This document shows, in pieces, positions 51,444 to 63,361 of a stretch of 64,000 bases of DNA. How positions within the stretch are numbered: position 1 is the first letter of the stretch; each line of letters begins with the position of its first letter. The translations under genes and the position numbers were made by a program. Source of the DNA: Thermus caldilimi. GTDB lineage: Bacteria; Deinococcota; Deinococci; Deinococcales; Thermaceae. The stretch spans positions 62,001 to 126,000 of the forward strand of contig NZ_CP038452.1 in NCBI RefSeq assembly GCF_004684245.1. The letters are read 5' to 3'. The notes below the pieces were generated by a model, which did not search any database, was not told the DNA's origin, and was given only the letters and a program-made list of their open reading frames with translations.

Positions 51444-54400
51444 ATGCGGCGGGGGCTTCTCCTCCTCCTGGGATTCGCCCTGGCCCTCCTCCTTCTGGCC
51501 TGGCCTCCCCTTTTGCGGCTTGCCGTGGAGCGGGGGCTTGCCCTTTCGGGCTTCCAGGGGCAGGTGGGGGAGGTGCAGGGCCACCTCCTCTTCGGCCTCC
51601 GCCTGAGGGGGGTGGCCTTGAGGGGGGAAGGGCTTGCCCTCGAGGCCCAGGAGGTGCGCCTGGGCTACGACCTTCTGGGGCTTCTTCGCAGGGAGCTCCC
51701 CGTGTCCTTGGTCCTTAGGGGTGCGAGGCTTAAGCCCACCTGGGAAGCCTTGATCCCGGAACGGCCTGGGCCGCCCCCCGCCATCCGGGTGGTCTTCCGG
51801 CAGCTCCGCCTGGAGGATACCCAGGTGGAGCTTCCCAAAGGGCAGAGGCTTTTCCTGCCCCCCATGCGCCTCACCTTGGCTGGGGAGAACCCCTACGCCT
51901 TTCTGGCCCGGCTTCCTGGGGGGAGCTTCCGGGGGGAAGCGCGGGCCTTGGCCCGGGATCTTTCCGCCTGGGAGGTTCGCTATCGGGGCGAGGTGGGAGG
52001 GCTTTCCTTCTTCTACCCGGGGCTTAAGGGGGGAAGGCTTTCCGGGGTCTTCCGCCTCTTGCCCTCCGGCGTGGAAGGGGAAGCCCAAGTGGAAGGAGGG
52101 GTGGTGGAACTGGTGGGCTTCACCCTCACCCGGGTGGCGGGGCCCATCCGCCTAAAGGAGGATCGGGTGGAGGCGGAGCTCAAGGGTATGGGCCTCGAGG
52201 GGCCCCTTTCCGCAAGGGCCGAGGTGGACCTGAAGGCGAAGCGCTACCGCTTCTTTCTCACGGGCCGGCCCCGGCTTCCTGCCCTGGCCCGGCACTACCG
52301 CCTTGCCCTGCCGGTGGAGGGGGATGGGGAGCTTCGGCTGGAGGGGGAGGGCTGGGACCGGATCCGGGTGAAGGGGAGGTTTTTGGGGGAGGGGCGGTTT
52401 CTCTCCGAGCCCTTCCGCCACCAGGGAACCCTTTCCTTTGACCGGGTCTTCTCCCTGAAGGCGGAGGCGGAGGGAAGGCTTTTTGACCGCACCTACCGGC
52501 TGGGCTTTGGCGTGGTGGGCCAGGACTACCAGGCCAGCCTGGAGGACTCCTTGGGAAGCCGGGTTGCCCTCAAGGGCCAGGGGAACCGCACGGAAGCCCA
52601 GGGCCAGGTGGCCTGGCCCAGGCCCCTGGAGGGATGGGCCCAGGTGAACGTTGAAAGCGAGGGAAGCCAGTGGCAGGCCCGGGTGCAAAGCCCGGGGGTG
52701 CACCTTTCCTTCTTCCGACCCCTGGATCTTTCGGGGGAGGTGGCGGGGAAGGGGGAGCAAGTGGCGGGCCAGCTTGGACCCTTGGCCCTCCGGGGAACCT
52801 GGAGCCACCTTTTTCTGGCCCTCAGCCCCACGCCCCTGGCGGTGGGGAGCCTGGAGGGGGAGGGAAGGCTGATCTCGGGGAGGCTCGAGGCTTCCTTGCG
52901 CTACACCTCCCCCTATGCGGCTTTCCCCGTGCAAGTGGCGCAGGAAAAGGGGGCCTTCCGCTTCCGAAGCCCCTATGGGGAGGGGGAATACCGGGGTGGG
53001 ATCCTGGCCTTACGCCTGCGGAACCTGCCCATCCATGCCCTGGACGAGTTCCGCCTTTCCGGGCAGGCCCTTTACCGGGACGGGGGGCTTTCGGGAAGCC
53101 TCACCTTAAAGGGCCGTTACCTGGAGGCGGAAGGGCATTTGCGCCGTTTGGGCGCGGGGATATGGGGCAGGATCCAGACCCCTTTGGGCAGCCTTCCCTT
53201 TGCCGGGGCTTACGACCCGGAGCTGGGCCTCACCTTGAGGGCCCAGGACTTCCTCCTGCGCTACCAAAGGGGCTTAAGCCTGAAGGGGAGGGCGGAGCTG
53301 GGACCCGTGGTCCTTGGGGCAGACCTCTTTTTGGATGGGGGCTTCCAGGGCTGGGCCCGGGTGGAAACCCCCTGGCTGGCAGGGGTGCTCCGGGGGGAGG
53401 GCGGGAGGTTGCTCTTGGCGGGGCTCAAGGGGTACGCCCAAGGGGAAGGGGAGGTCTACCCGGAGCTACGGATTGCCGGCAGGTTCCTCCCTCCCTTGCC
53501 GGAGGGCCTCGAGGTGCCTTCTTTGGCCTTCCGTCTGGACCGGAAGGGTTTGGAGGTGCTGGGGGTGGGAAGGCTGGAGTTCACCGGGCGGTATCCCTTC
53601 CACCTGGTCCTTCCTTGGAGGTACCGAGGGCTTTCCGGCCGTTTCCAGGCGGAGGGTACCCTGGAAAGAGGCCATCTTAGCCTTTCCTCTCCCTATGGTC
53701 GCCTGGAGGCTCAGGGAGGCTGGCGGGACCTAAGGGTAGGGGGGCAGGGGGAGGTTCCCTATGCGGGTCCGGTGGGGATGACGGGAAGGCTGGACCTCCT
53801 GGGACTTTCCTACCAGGCCCAGGCCCACCTGGAGAGGCTGGACCTAAGCCTCAGCCTGGTGGGGCGGGGGGCGGGCTTCCGCTTCCAGGGCCAGGCTCCG
53901 GGCCTGCGTCTCCTGGGGGGGTACGAGGGGGGTCTAAGCCTTCTGCTCCAGGCGGAGGGGTTTGACCTCTCCCCTTGGGGGCTTCCCGCACGGGCCAGCG
54001 GCACCTGGGGCACCCGGGGTGGAAGGCTTAGCCTGGAAAGCCCCTACGGGGAGGCCCTTTTCACCGGGGAGGAGCTGCTTTCCGCCCGGGCAAGGTTTTC
54101 TGGGCCCTACTTTCAGGGAGAGGGCCAGGTTTCCCCGGAAGGGCTTTCCTTGGCGGTGCGGGGAGAGTATGAGAAGAACGGGCTAGGAGTGCGCCTAAAG
54201 GCGGAAGGGGAAGGGCCCTGGCGGGCCTTCCGCCTGGGGCTTTCCGGGGAGGCTTGGCTTCCCTACGTTGGCACCCTGCCCCTTTCGGGCCAGGTGTGGA
54301 CCGAGGAGGGGAGCCTCCGCTACCGGTTGCAAGGTCCCTTGTCCCTCGAGGGGGAGGGACTTAGCTATAGGGGTAGCTTGGCCTTACCCTTTGCTGCCCT

Positions 54401-57400
54401 GGGAAAGGAGGGAAGGATTGCGGGGAGTTTCCAGGGCCAGGGGCTTCAGGTGGTGGGGAAGGGGGAGGGGAGCTTTGCCGGCCTGCCCTTCACCTTCCAA
54501 GGGGGGTACCAGGGTAAGCCCTATCTGGCCCTGAGGTGGGAGGGCGGTGAGGCGGCGCTAACGGGAGAGGAGGTGGGGTTTTCCCTGGAGGAGGTGGCCC
54601 CTTTGGCCGGGGTTTTGGGCCTTCCCCTTGTGGGAAGGGCGGAGGGCAGGCTGACCCTTTCCGGCGAGGGGGAGGCCTGGGCGCGGGTGCGCTACGGAGC
54701 GGAGCCCTTGGCCCTGGACTACCGGGAAGGGATCCTCCGCCTGCTCCTGCCCCAGAGGGATGCGGGCCTGGCCTGGAATCCCCGGGAAGGGAGGCTCTGG
54801 GGCCTAGGGGGGCTTGCCGGGGAGGGCAGGTTCCGCCTGGGGCCCGGGCTTCAGGGGGAGGTGGAGGGGAGTTTCCGCTACGGTCCCTTGAGGCTTGGGC
54901 TTAGGGGTCCCTTGGAGGGCCTAGCCCTGGAAGCCCGCTACCAGCAGGATGGGCTTGGGTGGACGGAGCTTGCGGGCCGGGTAAACCTTTTGGCCTTGAG
55001 GGGGCAGGGTACCCTGCGCCATGCCTCCCCTTATGGGGAAGGGGAGGTGGCGTGGACCTTTGAGGGAAGCCGCTACCAGGGGGAGGGAAGCTTTAGGAGC
55101 CTCCGCTACCTGGAGCAGGAAGGGCCCTTGCGCCTGAAGGGGGAGGGAACCCGGGCGGAGCTTTCCTGGGAGGCGCCCTTGGCCTTGTTGGCCCGGTACG
55201 ACGGGGCTTGGCACCTTTCGGCGCAAGGGGAGGGCAAGGCGGAGGGAATGGCCCTTCGGATGGATCTTTCCTGGGGCCCGGAGGGGTATCGGGGAAGGCT
55301 TTGGGCGGAGGGGCATGGGCTTCTTCTAAGGGGGGAGGGGGAAGGGCCTTTGCACCTTACCCTGGAGGGCAAGGACCTTCCGGGGGAGGTGGTGGTGGAA
55401 GCGACCCTGGAGGACCTTTTCCTTTCCGGGAGAGCCCAATACCGCCTGGAGCTGGGCCAGGCCCAGCTGGAAGCCCAGGGCAGTTTTCAAGCGGGGTGGT
55501 CTGGGCTTCCCCGGGGTCAGCCCTTGGGCCAGTTGGAGGGCCAGGGAAGCCTCTTGGGGAAGGGGGAGGCCTTGCCCTTCCGCTTCGCCTACCGCTACCG
55601 GGGAGGGGCCCTGGGGGTGGAGGCTCTTTCCCTGGTGGGGGAGGCGGAGGGCTTCGCGGTGCGTCTGGAGGGAGGGCACCTCGCCCTGGACCTTGACCGG
55701 GACCTCACGCCCTTCGGCCTTCCCCTGCGCCTCAAGGCCCAGGCGGACGGGCCCTGGCAGGAGGCCCTTGAGGTAAGCCTGGAGCGTCCGGAAGGACGGC
55801 TATCCGGGAAGGCGTGGCTCTGGCCCCTGCGGGCGGAGCTTGCGGGGGAGGTGCTGGGGGAAAGGGTGGCCCTGCGGTACGGGGATGGGGAGGCGGTGGG
55901 GAGCTTCCAGGGGCCGGAGCTTCTGGGGGAAGCCCGCTACCGGGAGGGGCTTTCCGGCCTCCTCACCCTCCGCTACCCCCTGCCCCAGGGGGGGCTTGCC
56001 GGGTGGGTGGATCTCGGGGCGGGCTTGTTCCAGCTCCAGGGGGAGGGGGATTGGCAGGGGCGTTTGCAGGGAGGGTTCTGCCTGCCGGGACCCTTGGGAA
56101 GGTGCCCGGGCCTCGAGGCCTGGGCTTCAGGGAGCCTGGCCTACCAGGGGGTGGCCTTCCAGGCCCAGTACCGCTACCTGGCGGAAAAGGGGTACCGGGG
56201 AAGGGTTACGGGGGAGGGCAGGCTTTCCACTCCCTATGGGGTGGTCCTGGCCCGGGGGGAGGGGCTGGGCCTGGATCTCTTGGGAGAGGGGCTTCCCCTC
56301 TCGGGGCGGCTGGATCTTTTTCCCTTTCGCCTGGCCTACCGCTACGCCGGGGCCCTGCCCCGGGGCCTGGGGGAGCTTTGGGCCGAAGGGATTTATCCCG
56401 GGGAGTGGCTTAAGGGCCAGTACCGCTACGGGGAGGTGGCGCTTTCCCTGATGGGGCTTCAGGGCTTCCAGGTGGGGGTTTCCGGGGCGGGGGTGTCCGG
56501 CGAGGTGGGGCCTAAGGGGGTGGCCTTTCGGTTTGAGGGGTTCCGCTATGGTCCCCTAACCCTTTCTGGCCGGGTGGAGGGTCCCTGGCGGGAGGTGGGC
56601 CTGAACCTGGCCCTCCTGGCTTGGGGCCGGAGGGCTAGCCTGGAAGGGCGGTACGGAGGGGAAGGGCTCGTCCTGGAGTTCCACGGGGACCTCGAGGGGC
56701 AGGTGGCCTGGCAGGAGGCCTGGAAGGGAAAGGTGGCCTTTAAGGAGGGAAGCCTGGAGCTTTCCGGCAAACAGGTCCCCGAACTCCAGGGGGAGGTTTG
56801 GGGGGAAAGGGTGCGCCTGGCCTGGCCTCGTCTAGAGGTGGGGGGAGTGCGCCTGGACCTGGTGGCCCGCCAGGGGGAAGGGGAGGGCAGGCTCCTTAAG
56901 GCCCTGTTGCCCGGGGGCCTGGGGGTTTTGGGGCAGGGGGAAAGACTCCTTCTGGACTACCGGGTGCCCGCCCTGGGCCTGCCCCTGGAGGGAAGCTTGA
57001 ACCTGAAGGACTTTTCCCTAACCCTGACCAGCCCCCAAGGGGAAGGGGCCTTGGCCTATGCCGGGGGCCAGGTGGAGGGGGCCTTGGCCTTGGACCTTTC
57101 CGGATTCCGCCTGCGCCTGGAAGGGGAGAAGGACCGGGTGCACCTCTTGGGGGAGCATCCTGCCTTTTCCTGGTGGGCGGCGGGGGCGGGGAGGCTTCAG
57201 GGAGAGGTGGACCTTGGAGGGGCATACCGGATGGTCTACCGGGCGGGGGAACAGGCCCTGGAGGTGGAGGGGAGGCTTTTGGAGGCCAGGCTCCGGGCGG
57301 AGGGTCCCTACCTTGCCGGCGAGCTTGCCTACCCCCCTGCGGGCGAGGTTCGGGTGGACCTTCCCCTTCCCCCCTGGAAAGCCGCTTCCGAGGCCGGGTT

Positions 57401-59527
57401 TTTGGAGAGGGATACCAGGTGGAGGGGGCGTTGGAGGGAGCGGTGGGCCGGATCGCCGCCGAAGGAAGACTTCTTCCCCTTAGCGGCAGGCTTCGCCTGG
57501 AGGGAGCGGCCTTGGAGGATCTTTTGGGCCGCTACGCCCCTTATCTGAAGGGGGTGGTTTCCGGGGAGCTCTCCTCGGAGGGTACCCGAGTCCAGGGGCA
57601 GCTTACGGGGGAGGCGGAGGTGGCGGGGAGCCGCCTGCCCTTCTTCTTCGCGGGAGCTTTGGGGCCTGGGTTGGTGCAGGGGGAGGGGCAGCTTGGGCAA
57701 AGCCCCTTCCAGGTGGCCCTCGAGGGGGATCGGCTGGACCTCTCCGCTTCCCTCCGGGGTTTTCCCCTGCACCTCCTCCTCATGGCGGTGGCGGGGCCCT
57801 TGGAGGGGGAGGCCTACTGGACGGGGGCGGTGCGGCTCCGCCTTCCCCTTTCCCACCCCTTGCGGGGCGAGGGGGTCCTGGTGGGGGAGGCCTTGCGCTT
57901 CGTGGGGGGCGGGGATGAGCTTAAGGGCCAGGCGGTCTTTCGCCTGGAGGGAGGCCGGATCATGGTGGACCAGCTCCGCCTTCTGGGCCGGGGAAGCTGG
58001 GAGGGTGGGGGGTACTGGAGCCCGGAGGGGAGCGACCTTTACCTAAGCCTCAGGGACACGGTCTTCACCCCCGTGCTCCAGGTGGTGCCTCCCTTAAAGC
58101 CCTACCGGCCCGAGGGTTCGGGAAGCCTCTTCCTGAGGCTTAGGGGGGAGGGCTTCCAGGTGGAGTTCAAGGACTTCCGCTTCCGCTTGGGGCCGGTGGC
58201 GGGGTACCTTCCCCAGGGACTTCTCTCCTTGAACGGGGGAGCGCGGGCGGAGGGGGAGCTTACCCTTTTGGCCCCCTTCCCCGGGAAGGCCAGGCTGGGC
58301 CTCGAGGGCGGATTGGAGAAATTCCAGGTGAGTGCCAAGGGCGTGGTTACCCTGCCCGGGCTGAAGGAGGAAACCCCGGCGGAGGTGGCCTTCCGATACC
58401 CGGGCTACGGGGTGGAGATCCACCTGGGGGAGGCCCAGGCCCAGGGCACCCTCTTTCCCTTGCGCCTTGCCGGCTACGGCCGGCTTCCCCTCTACTACCC
58501 CCAGTACTACCTGCAGGAGGGCCTCCTAGACGTGAAGAGCTTCTTCCTCTATGAGGAGAAGGGCACCTACCACCTCACGGGGAACGCCGAGGTCCTGAGG
58601 GCCAGGCTGGCCCTGCCGGAGGCAAGGGCCAAGGAGCTGGCCCAGGGGGGGGTGGAGCTGGGGGGAAGCGGGGCGGGAAAGCCCACCCCCCTGCCCCTGG
58701 TCTTCGAGGGGGTGCGGGTGTATGCGGAAAGGGGGGTCCTGGTGCAGGAAAGCCTGGCCCAGGGGGAGCTCAAGGGGGAGGTGTTTCTGGGGGGAAGCTA
58801 CGCCGACCCCTACCTGTCCGGACAGGTGGAGGCCCTGTGGGGTAACTTCCGCCTTTGGGATTCCCTCTTTACCCTGGATCCCACGGCAAGCTTCCTGCGC
58901 TTTTTCCCGGACCGGGGCATCCTCCCCGAGTTCCAACTCAAAGCCCAGGCGGAAACCCGGGGCCACAAGGTTTTCCTCACGGCCACGGGGGAGTTTTTGC
59001 GGGAAAACGGCCGGGTGAAGGTGCGCCTCGAGCCCCACTTCGCCTCGGATCCCCCCCTCAGCGAGCCCGAGATCTACGCCCTTCTCACCCTGGGTACCCC
59101 CGACGTCACCCGGCTGGCGGAAACCCTCCCCCAGGTGGCCCTGGGGGCCGCTTTGGAGAACCTGGTGCTGGGCCAGCTGGAGCGGGAGCTGGCCCGTTCC
59201 TTGGGCTTGGACCGCTTCCAGGTGCAGCTTCCCCTTCTCCAGGGGGGAGATCTGGAGGAAACCCGTTTTTCCGTGGGCAAGTACCTGAGCCCCGAGCTCT
59301 TCTTGGGTTATGAGCTGGACCTCAGAGGGGAGCAGACCCTGAGCGCCCAGTACCGCCGGGATGGCCTTACCTTTTCCCTGGGCTCTACCTTCCTGCCAGG
59401 GGATGGCAGGCTTGCCCGCTTCACCTTCACCCTGGGCTACGACCTCACCCCGGCTTTGGGCCTGAGCTTGAGCCTCGAGGCGGCGGACACCACCCGCTTC
59501 GGCGTGGGTGCCCTCTACCGGTGGTAG
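51444..59527 (+). pseudogene. tamB: Giant TamB-like (DUF490) envelope protein, one frameshift
   Basis: An N-terminal membrane anchor (LLLLLGFALALLLLAWPPLL) is followed by more than 2,600 residues of repeated beta strands rich in GEG, SPYGE and FRLEG motifs. These fit the hydrophobic-groove architecture of TamB/AsmA-like lipid-transfer bridges. The C-terminus has the DUF490 signature LSEPEIYALLTLGTPD and finishes YRW. The frame breaks at the C-run 57369-57374: up to there it reads EVRVDLPLPP, and after it the next frame reads LESRFRGRVFGEGYQVEG. One added C gives 2,694 residues. The break leaves a 1,975-residue fragment of anchor plus groove and a headless DUF490 end. ATG at 51444 lies 7 nt after TATGCT, a leaderless start. 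Confidence 0.85.
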
Positions 59528-59539
59528 CATGGCCCCGGT

Positions 59540-60571
59540 ATGCGCGCTTTGGCCAAGCTGGCCCCGGAAGAGGGCCTAACCCTGGTGGAACGCCCCGTGC
59601 CCGAGCCGGGCCCGGGGGAGATCCTGGTGCGGGTGGAGGCTGCCAGCATCTGCGGCACCGACCTCCACATCTGGCGGTGGGACCATTGGGCGAGGGGCCG
59701 GATCAAGCCTCCCCTCATCACCGGGCACGAGTTCAGCGGGGTGGTGGAGGCCGTGGGCCCGGGGGTGAAGCGCCCCCAGGTGGGGGACCACGTGAGCCTG
59801 GAAAGCCACATCGTCTGCCATGCCTGCCCCGCCTGCCGCACGGGCAACTACCACGTTTGCCTCAACACCCAGATCCTGGGGGTCGACCGGGACGGCGGGT
59901 TTGCCGAGTACGTGGTGGTGCCGGCGGAAAACGCCTGGGTGAACCCGGTGGACCTGCCCTTCGAGGCGGGGGCCATCCTGGAGCCCTTCGGCAATGCGGT
60001 GCACACGGTGTATGCGGGGAGTGGGGTTTCCGGAAAAAGCGTTCTCATCACCGGGGCGGGGCCCATCGGCCTGATGGCGGCCATGGTGGCCCGGGCCAGC
60101 GGGGCCGGGCCTATCCTGGTATCCGACCCCAACCCCTACCGCCTGGCCTTCGCCAAACCCTACGCCGACCGGCTTGTGAACCCCCTGGAAGAGGATCTCC
60201 TTTCCGTGGTGGAGGAGGTGACGGGAAGCGGGGTGGAGGTCCTCCTGGAGTTTTCCGGGAATGAGGTGGCCATCCACCAAGGGCTTAAGGCCTTGATCCC
60301 GGGGGGAGAGGCCAGGATCCTGGGCATTCCCTCGGATCCCATTCGCTTTGACCTGGCCGGGGAGCTGGTCATGCGGGGGATCACCGCCTACGGCATCGCC
60401 GGTAGGCGCCTTTGGCAGACCTGGATGCAGGGCACCGCCTTGGTCTACTCGGGCCGGGTGGACCTACAGCCCCTCATCACCCACCGCCTGCCCATGAGCC
60501 GATACCGGGAGGCCTTCGCCCTCCTGGCCTCGGGCCAGGCGGTGAAGGTGATCCTGGACCCCAAGGCGTGA
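59540..60571 (+). CDS. tdh: L-threonine 3-dehydrogenase
   Basis: A 343-residue zinc alcohol dehydrogenase that oxidises threonine to 2-amino-3-ketobutyrate. Catalytic Zn ligands are Cys in [10 protein letters not shown] and His in ITGHEFSG. The structural Zn Cys are in [30 protein letters not shown] binds NAD, and [16 protein letters not shown] is diagnostic for Tdh. It starts 12 nt after the tamB stop. The sugar dehydrogenase gene follows after 74 nt. No kbl gene is in the window. Confidence 0.93.
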   Translation: MRALAKLAPEEGLTLVERPVPEPGPGEILVRVEAASICGTDLHIWRWDHWARGRIKPPLITGHEFSGVVEAVGPGVKRPQVGDHVSLESHIVCHACPACRTGNYHVCLNTQILGVDRDGGFAEYVVVPAENAWVNPVDLPFEAGAILEPFGNAVHTVYAGSGVSGKSVLITGAGPIGLMAAMVARASGAGPILVSDPNPYRLAFAKPYADRLVNPLEEDLLSVVEEVTGSGVEVLLEFSGNEVAIHQGLKALIPGGEARILGIPSDPIRFDLAGELVMRGITAYGIAGRRLWQTWMQGTALVYSGRVDLQPLITHRLPMSRYREAFALLASGQAVKVILDPKA

Positions 60572-60645
60572 GCCTGCCCGAAGGTGTCCTAGCTCCCCTG
60601 GAGGAGGAGGAAGCCGGGGTAGCCTGGGGCCAAAGGAGGTGGCAG

Positions 60646-61707
60646 GTGTTCACGCGGAGGGGGGTGTTGGCGGGGCTCTTGGGCTTGGGGCTCGCCCGGT
60701 CCCAGGGGCTACGGGCGGAGGAGGTGGTGGGGGGCCTCGAGGTGCCCTGGGCCCTGGCCTTTTTACCCGACGGGAGCTTTCTCATTTCCGAGCGGCCTGG
60801 GCGGATCCGCCTGGTGCGGGAGGGAAAGGCCTCCCTCTATGCGGAGCTTCCCGTTTACCACCGGGGGGAGTCGGGGCTCCTTGGCCTCGCCCTCCATCCC
60901 CAGTTTCCCCGGGAGCCCTACCTCTACGCCTACCGCACGATGGAGGAAGGGGGATTGAGGAACCAGGTGGTGCGGCTAAGGCACCAGGGGGAAAGGGGCG
61001 TGCTGGACCGGGTGGTCCTGGACGGGATCCCCGCCCGCGCCCACGGCCTCCACTCGGGGGGGCGCATCGCCTTCGGTCCCGATGGGATGCTCTACGTGAC
61101 CACGGGGGAGGTGTACGAGCGGGAGCTGGCCCAGGACCTGTCCTCCCTGGGAGGAAAAATCCTCAGGATCACCCCGGAAGGCAAGCCGGCACCGGGGAAC
61201 CCCTTCCTGAACCGTCCCGGAGCCCGGCCCGAGATCTATAGCTACGGCCACCGCAACCCCCAGGGCCTGGCCTGGCACCCGGAAACGGGGGAGCTTTTTT
61301 CCAGCGAGCACGGGCCAAGCGGGGAACAGGGCTTTGGCCACGACGAGGTAAACCTCATCGTTCCCGGGGGCAACTACGGCTGGCCGAGGGTGGTGGGCCG
61401 GGCCGGGGACCCTAGGTATGTGGACCCCCTCTACGTCTGGCCCCAGGGCTTCCCCCCGGGGAACCTGGCCTTTTGGAAGGGGGCGCTTTACGTGGCGGGC
61501 CTCAGGGGGCAGGCCCTTTTGCGGCTGGTCCTCGAGGGAGGCCGAGGCGCGTGGCGGGTGGTACGCGTGGAGACCGCCCTTTCCGGCTATGGCCGCCTGC
61601 GGGAGGTGCGGGTAGGCCCGGACGGGGCCCTTTGGGTCACCACCTCCAACCGGGATGGCCGTGGCCAGGTGCGCCCGGGGGACGACAGGGTCCTCCGCCT
61701 CCGGTAA
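60646..61707 (+). CDS. PQQ-dependent aldose sugar dehydrogenase-like protein, exported
   Basis: A 353-residue six-bladed propeller of the soluble glucose dehydrogenase (GDH-B/Ylii) family. The N-terminus FTRRGVLAGLLGLGLARSQG is a short twin-arginine-type signal. VPWALAFLPDGSFLISERPG, HGLHSGGRIAFGPDGMLYV, SYGHRNPQGLAWHPETG and SSEHGPSGEQGFGHDEVNLI are family signatures with the PQQ and Ca sites. The GTG at 60646 is chosen because AAAGGAGGT (60632-60640) precedes it ideally. A GTG at 60568 overlapping tdh would add 26 non-conserved residues. It oxidises sugars outside the cytoplasm; the electron acceptor is unknown. Confidence 0.88.
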   Translation: MFTRRGVLAGLLGLGLARSQGLRAEEVVGGLEVPWALAFLPDGSFLISERPGRIRLVREGKASLYAELPVYHRGESGLLGLALHPQFPREPYLYAYRTMEEGGLRNQVVRLRHQGERGVLDRVVLDGIPARAHGLHSGGRIAFGPDGMLYVTTGEVYERELAQDLSSLGGKILRITPEGKPAPGNPFLNRPGARPEIYSYGHRNPQGLAWHPETGELFSSEHGPSGEQGFGHDEVNLIVPGGNYGWPRVVGRAGDPRYVDPLYVWPQGFPPGNLAFWKGALYVAGLRGQALLRLVLEGGRGAWRVVRVETALSGYGRLREVRVGPDGALWVTTSNRDGRGQVRPGDDRVLRLR

Positions 61708-61716
61708 GCTTTTGCC

Positions 61717-62709
61717 GTGGAGCGCGTCCTGCCCTTTCGCTTTGAGGAAAAGGAGGGGGTCTTCTGGCTTCTGGACCAGAGGAAGCTTCCCCTGGAGGAG
61801 GTCTGGGTTCCCATCCGCACCGCCAAGGAGATGGCGGAGGCCATCCGGACCATGGTGGTGCGGGGGGCTCCGGCCATCGGGGTCTCCGCCGCTTACGGCA
61901 TGGTCCTGGCCCACCTCTCTGGGGAAAGCCCGGAGGAAGCGGACCAGCTCCTGCGGGGAAGCCGCCCCACGGCGGTGAACCTCTTCTATGCTTTGGATCG
62001 CATGCGCCCCCACTGGGGGAACCTGGCGGGAAGTCTTAAGGAGGCCCAGGCCATCCGGCGGGAGGTGGAGGAAACGGAAAGGGCCATAAGCCTGCATGGG
62101 GCCAAGGTGCTAAGGGGCCAGGTCCTCACCCACTGCAACACCGGCCCCCTGGCCACAGGGGGGTACGGCACCGCCCTGGGGGCCATTGTGGAGGCCTACC
62201 GCCAGGGGCGGGTTTCCCATGTCTGGGTGGATGAAACCCGGCCCTACCTGCAGGGGGCCAGGCTCACCGCCTACGAGCTCAAGAAGGCCGGGGTTCCCGC
62301 TACCCTCATCACGGACAACATGGCGGGCTTCCTCATGGGAAAGGGCCTGGTGGACGCGGTGATCGTGGGGGTGGACCGCATGGCCTTAAACGGGGACTTC
62401 GCCAACAAGATCGGCACCTATACCCTGGCGGTTCTCGCCCACCACCACGGGATTCCCTTCTATGCCGCCCTGCCCCTTTCCTCCGTGGACCCAAGCCTGG
62501 AAAGTGGGCAGGGGATCCCTATAGAGGAACGCTCCCCCGAGGAGGTCTTGGAGCTAAGGGGGGTGCGCCTTGCCCCCTTGGGGGTAACTGCCTACCATCC
62601 CGCCTTTGACATCACTCCTCATCGCTACCTTACAGGCATCATCACGGAGAAAGGGATCCTCTACCCACCCTTTGACGAAGCCTTACGGGATGCTTTGGGG
62701 ATTTCTTGA
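61717..62709 (+). CDS. mtnA: Methylthioribose-1-phosphate isomerase
   Basis: A 330-residue eIF2B-like isomerase of methionine salvage. VRGAPAIGVSAAYGM, RPTAVNLFYALDRM, LTHCNTGPLATGGYGTALG with the catalytic Cys, and VDRMALNGDFANKIGTY with the catalytic Asp are present. It opens with GTG at 61717, 6 nt after TAAGCT, a leaderless start. comF begins inside its last 20 nt. Confidence 0.94.
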   Translation: MERVLPFRFEEKEGVFWLLDQRKLPLEEVWVPIRTAKEMAEAIRTMVVRGAPAIGVSAAYGMVLAHLSGESPEEADQLLRGSRPTAVNLFYALDRMRPHWGNLAGSLKEAQAIRREVEETERAISLHGAKVLRGQVLTHCNTGPLATGGYGTALGAIVEAYRQGRVSHVWVDETRPYLQGARLTAYELKKAGVPATLITDNMAGFLMGKGLVDAVIVGVDRMALNGDFANKIGTYTLAVLAHHHGIPFYAALPLSSVDPSLESGQGIPIEERSPEEVLELRGVRLAPLGVTAYHPAFDITPHRYLTGIITEKGILYPPFDEALRDALGIS

Positions 62710-63304
62710 GAGCCTATCGGGCCATGCCTGCCCGGGATGCGGTGGGAAGTTGGATGCGCCCCTTCTTTGCTCCGCCTGCCGCCAGGGCCTGAGGGCCTTT
62801 GCTGCGGGGGAGATGGTTTACCTGGGCCTTTACGGGCGGGTGGGAGGGATGGTGCGGGCCTTGAAGTACGGCAGACGGTTCGGCCTTGCCCCCCTCCTGG
62901 CCGAGCCCTTGGCGGAGGCCGTCTTGGCCCAGGGCTGGAAGCTTTCCGGGGTTACCGCCGTCCCCACCCTGCTTCCCCGGTTGGTTGTTAGGGGCTACAA
63001 TCCCCCAGAGCTCCTGGGGCGGATCCTGGCAGCCCGCCTTGGGCTTCCCTATCTCCGGGTTTTGCGGCGGGTGCGCTACACCCCAGGCCAGCCCACCCGG
63101 GGCCGGGCCCGGCGTCGCCTGCCCGAGGATCTTTTTGTTCCCGCGCTGCGGGTGGAGGGAAGCTGGCTTCTCGTGGACGATGTTCTCACCAGCGGGGCCA
63201 CCTTCTTAAGGGCCAAGGAAGCCCTTCTTAAGGCAGGGGCGAGCCGGGTGTACGGGGCTTTTTTAGCGGTGCGGGACCCTTCCGCCCTGGGCCCTTACCG
63301 CTAA
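62690..63304 (+). CDS. comF: ComF-family competence phosphoribosyltransferase-like protein
   Basis: A 204-residue protein with a zinc ribbon (HACPGCGGKL and LLCSACRQ) and a PRTase domain ending in LLVDDVLTSGATFLRAKEAL. ComF acts on incoming single-stranded DNA during natural transformation; Thermus is highly competent. KYGRRFGLAPLLAEPLAEA and RGYNPPELLGRILA are typical of the family. The ATG at 62690 lies within the mtnA end, so the genes are coupled. Confidence 0.88.
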   Translation: MLWGFLESLSGHACPGCGGKLDAPLLCSACRQGLRAFAAGEMVYLGLYGRVGGMVRALKYGRRFGLAPLLAEPLAEAVLAQGWKLSGVTAVPTLLPRLVVRGYNPPELLGRILAARLGLPYLRVLRRVRYTPGQPTRGRARRRLPEDLFVPALRVEGSWLLVDDVLTSGATFLRAKEALLKAGASRVYGAFLAVRDPSALGPYR

Positions 63305-63361
63305 AGGGCACACTTTTCTCCGCTCCTAGCCCTAAACTGGGGCCAAAGGGGGTGGGTTTGC

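Noticed and set aside
60568-60645. GTG at 60568 as start of the sugar dehydrogenase
   Set aside because: It would put 26 polar, acidic residues before a Tat-like signal peptide, while GTG at 60646 has an excellent ribosome binding site.
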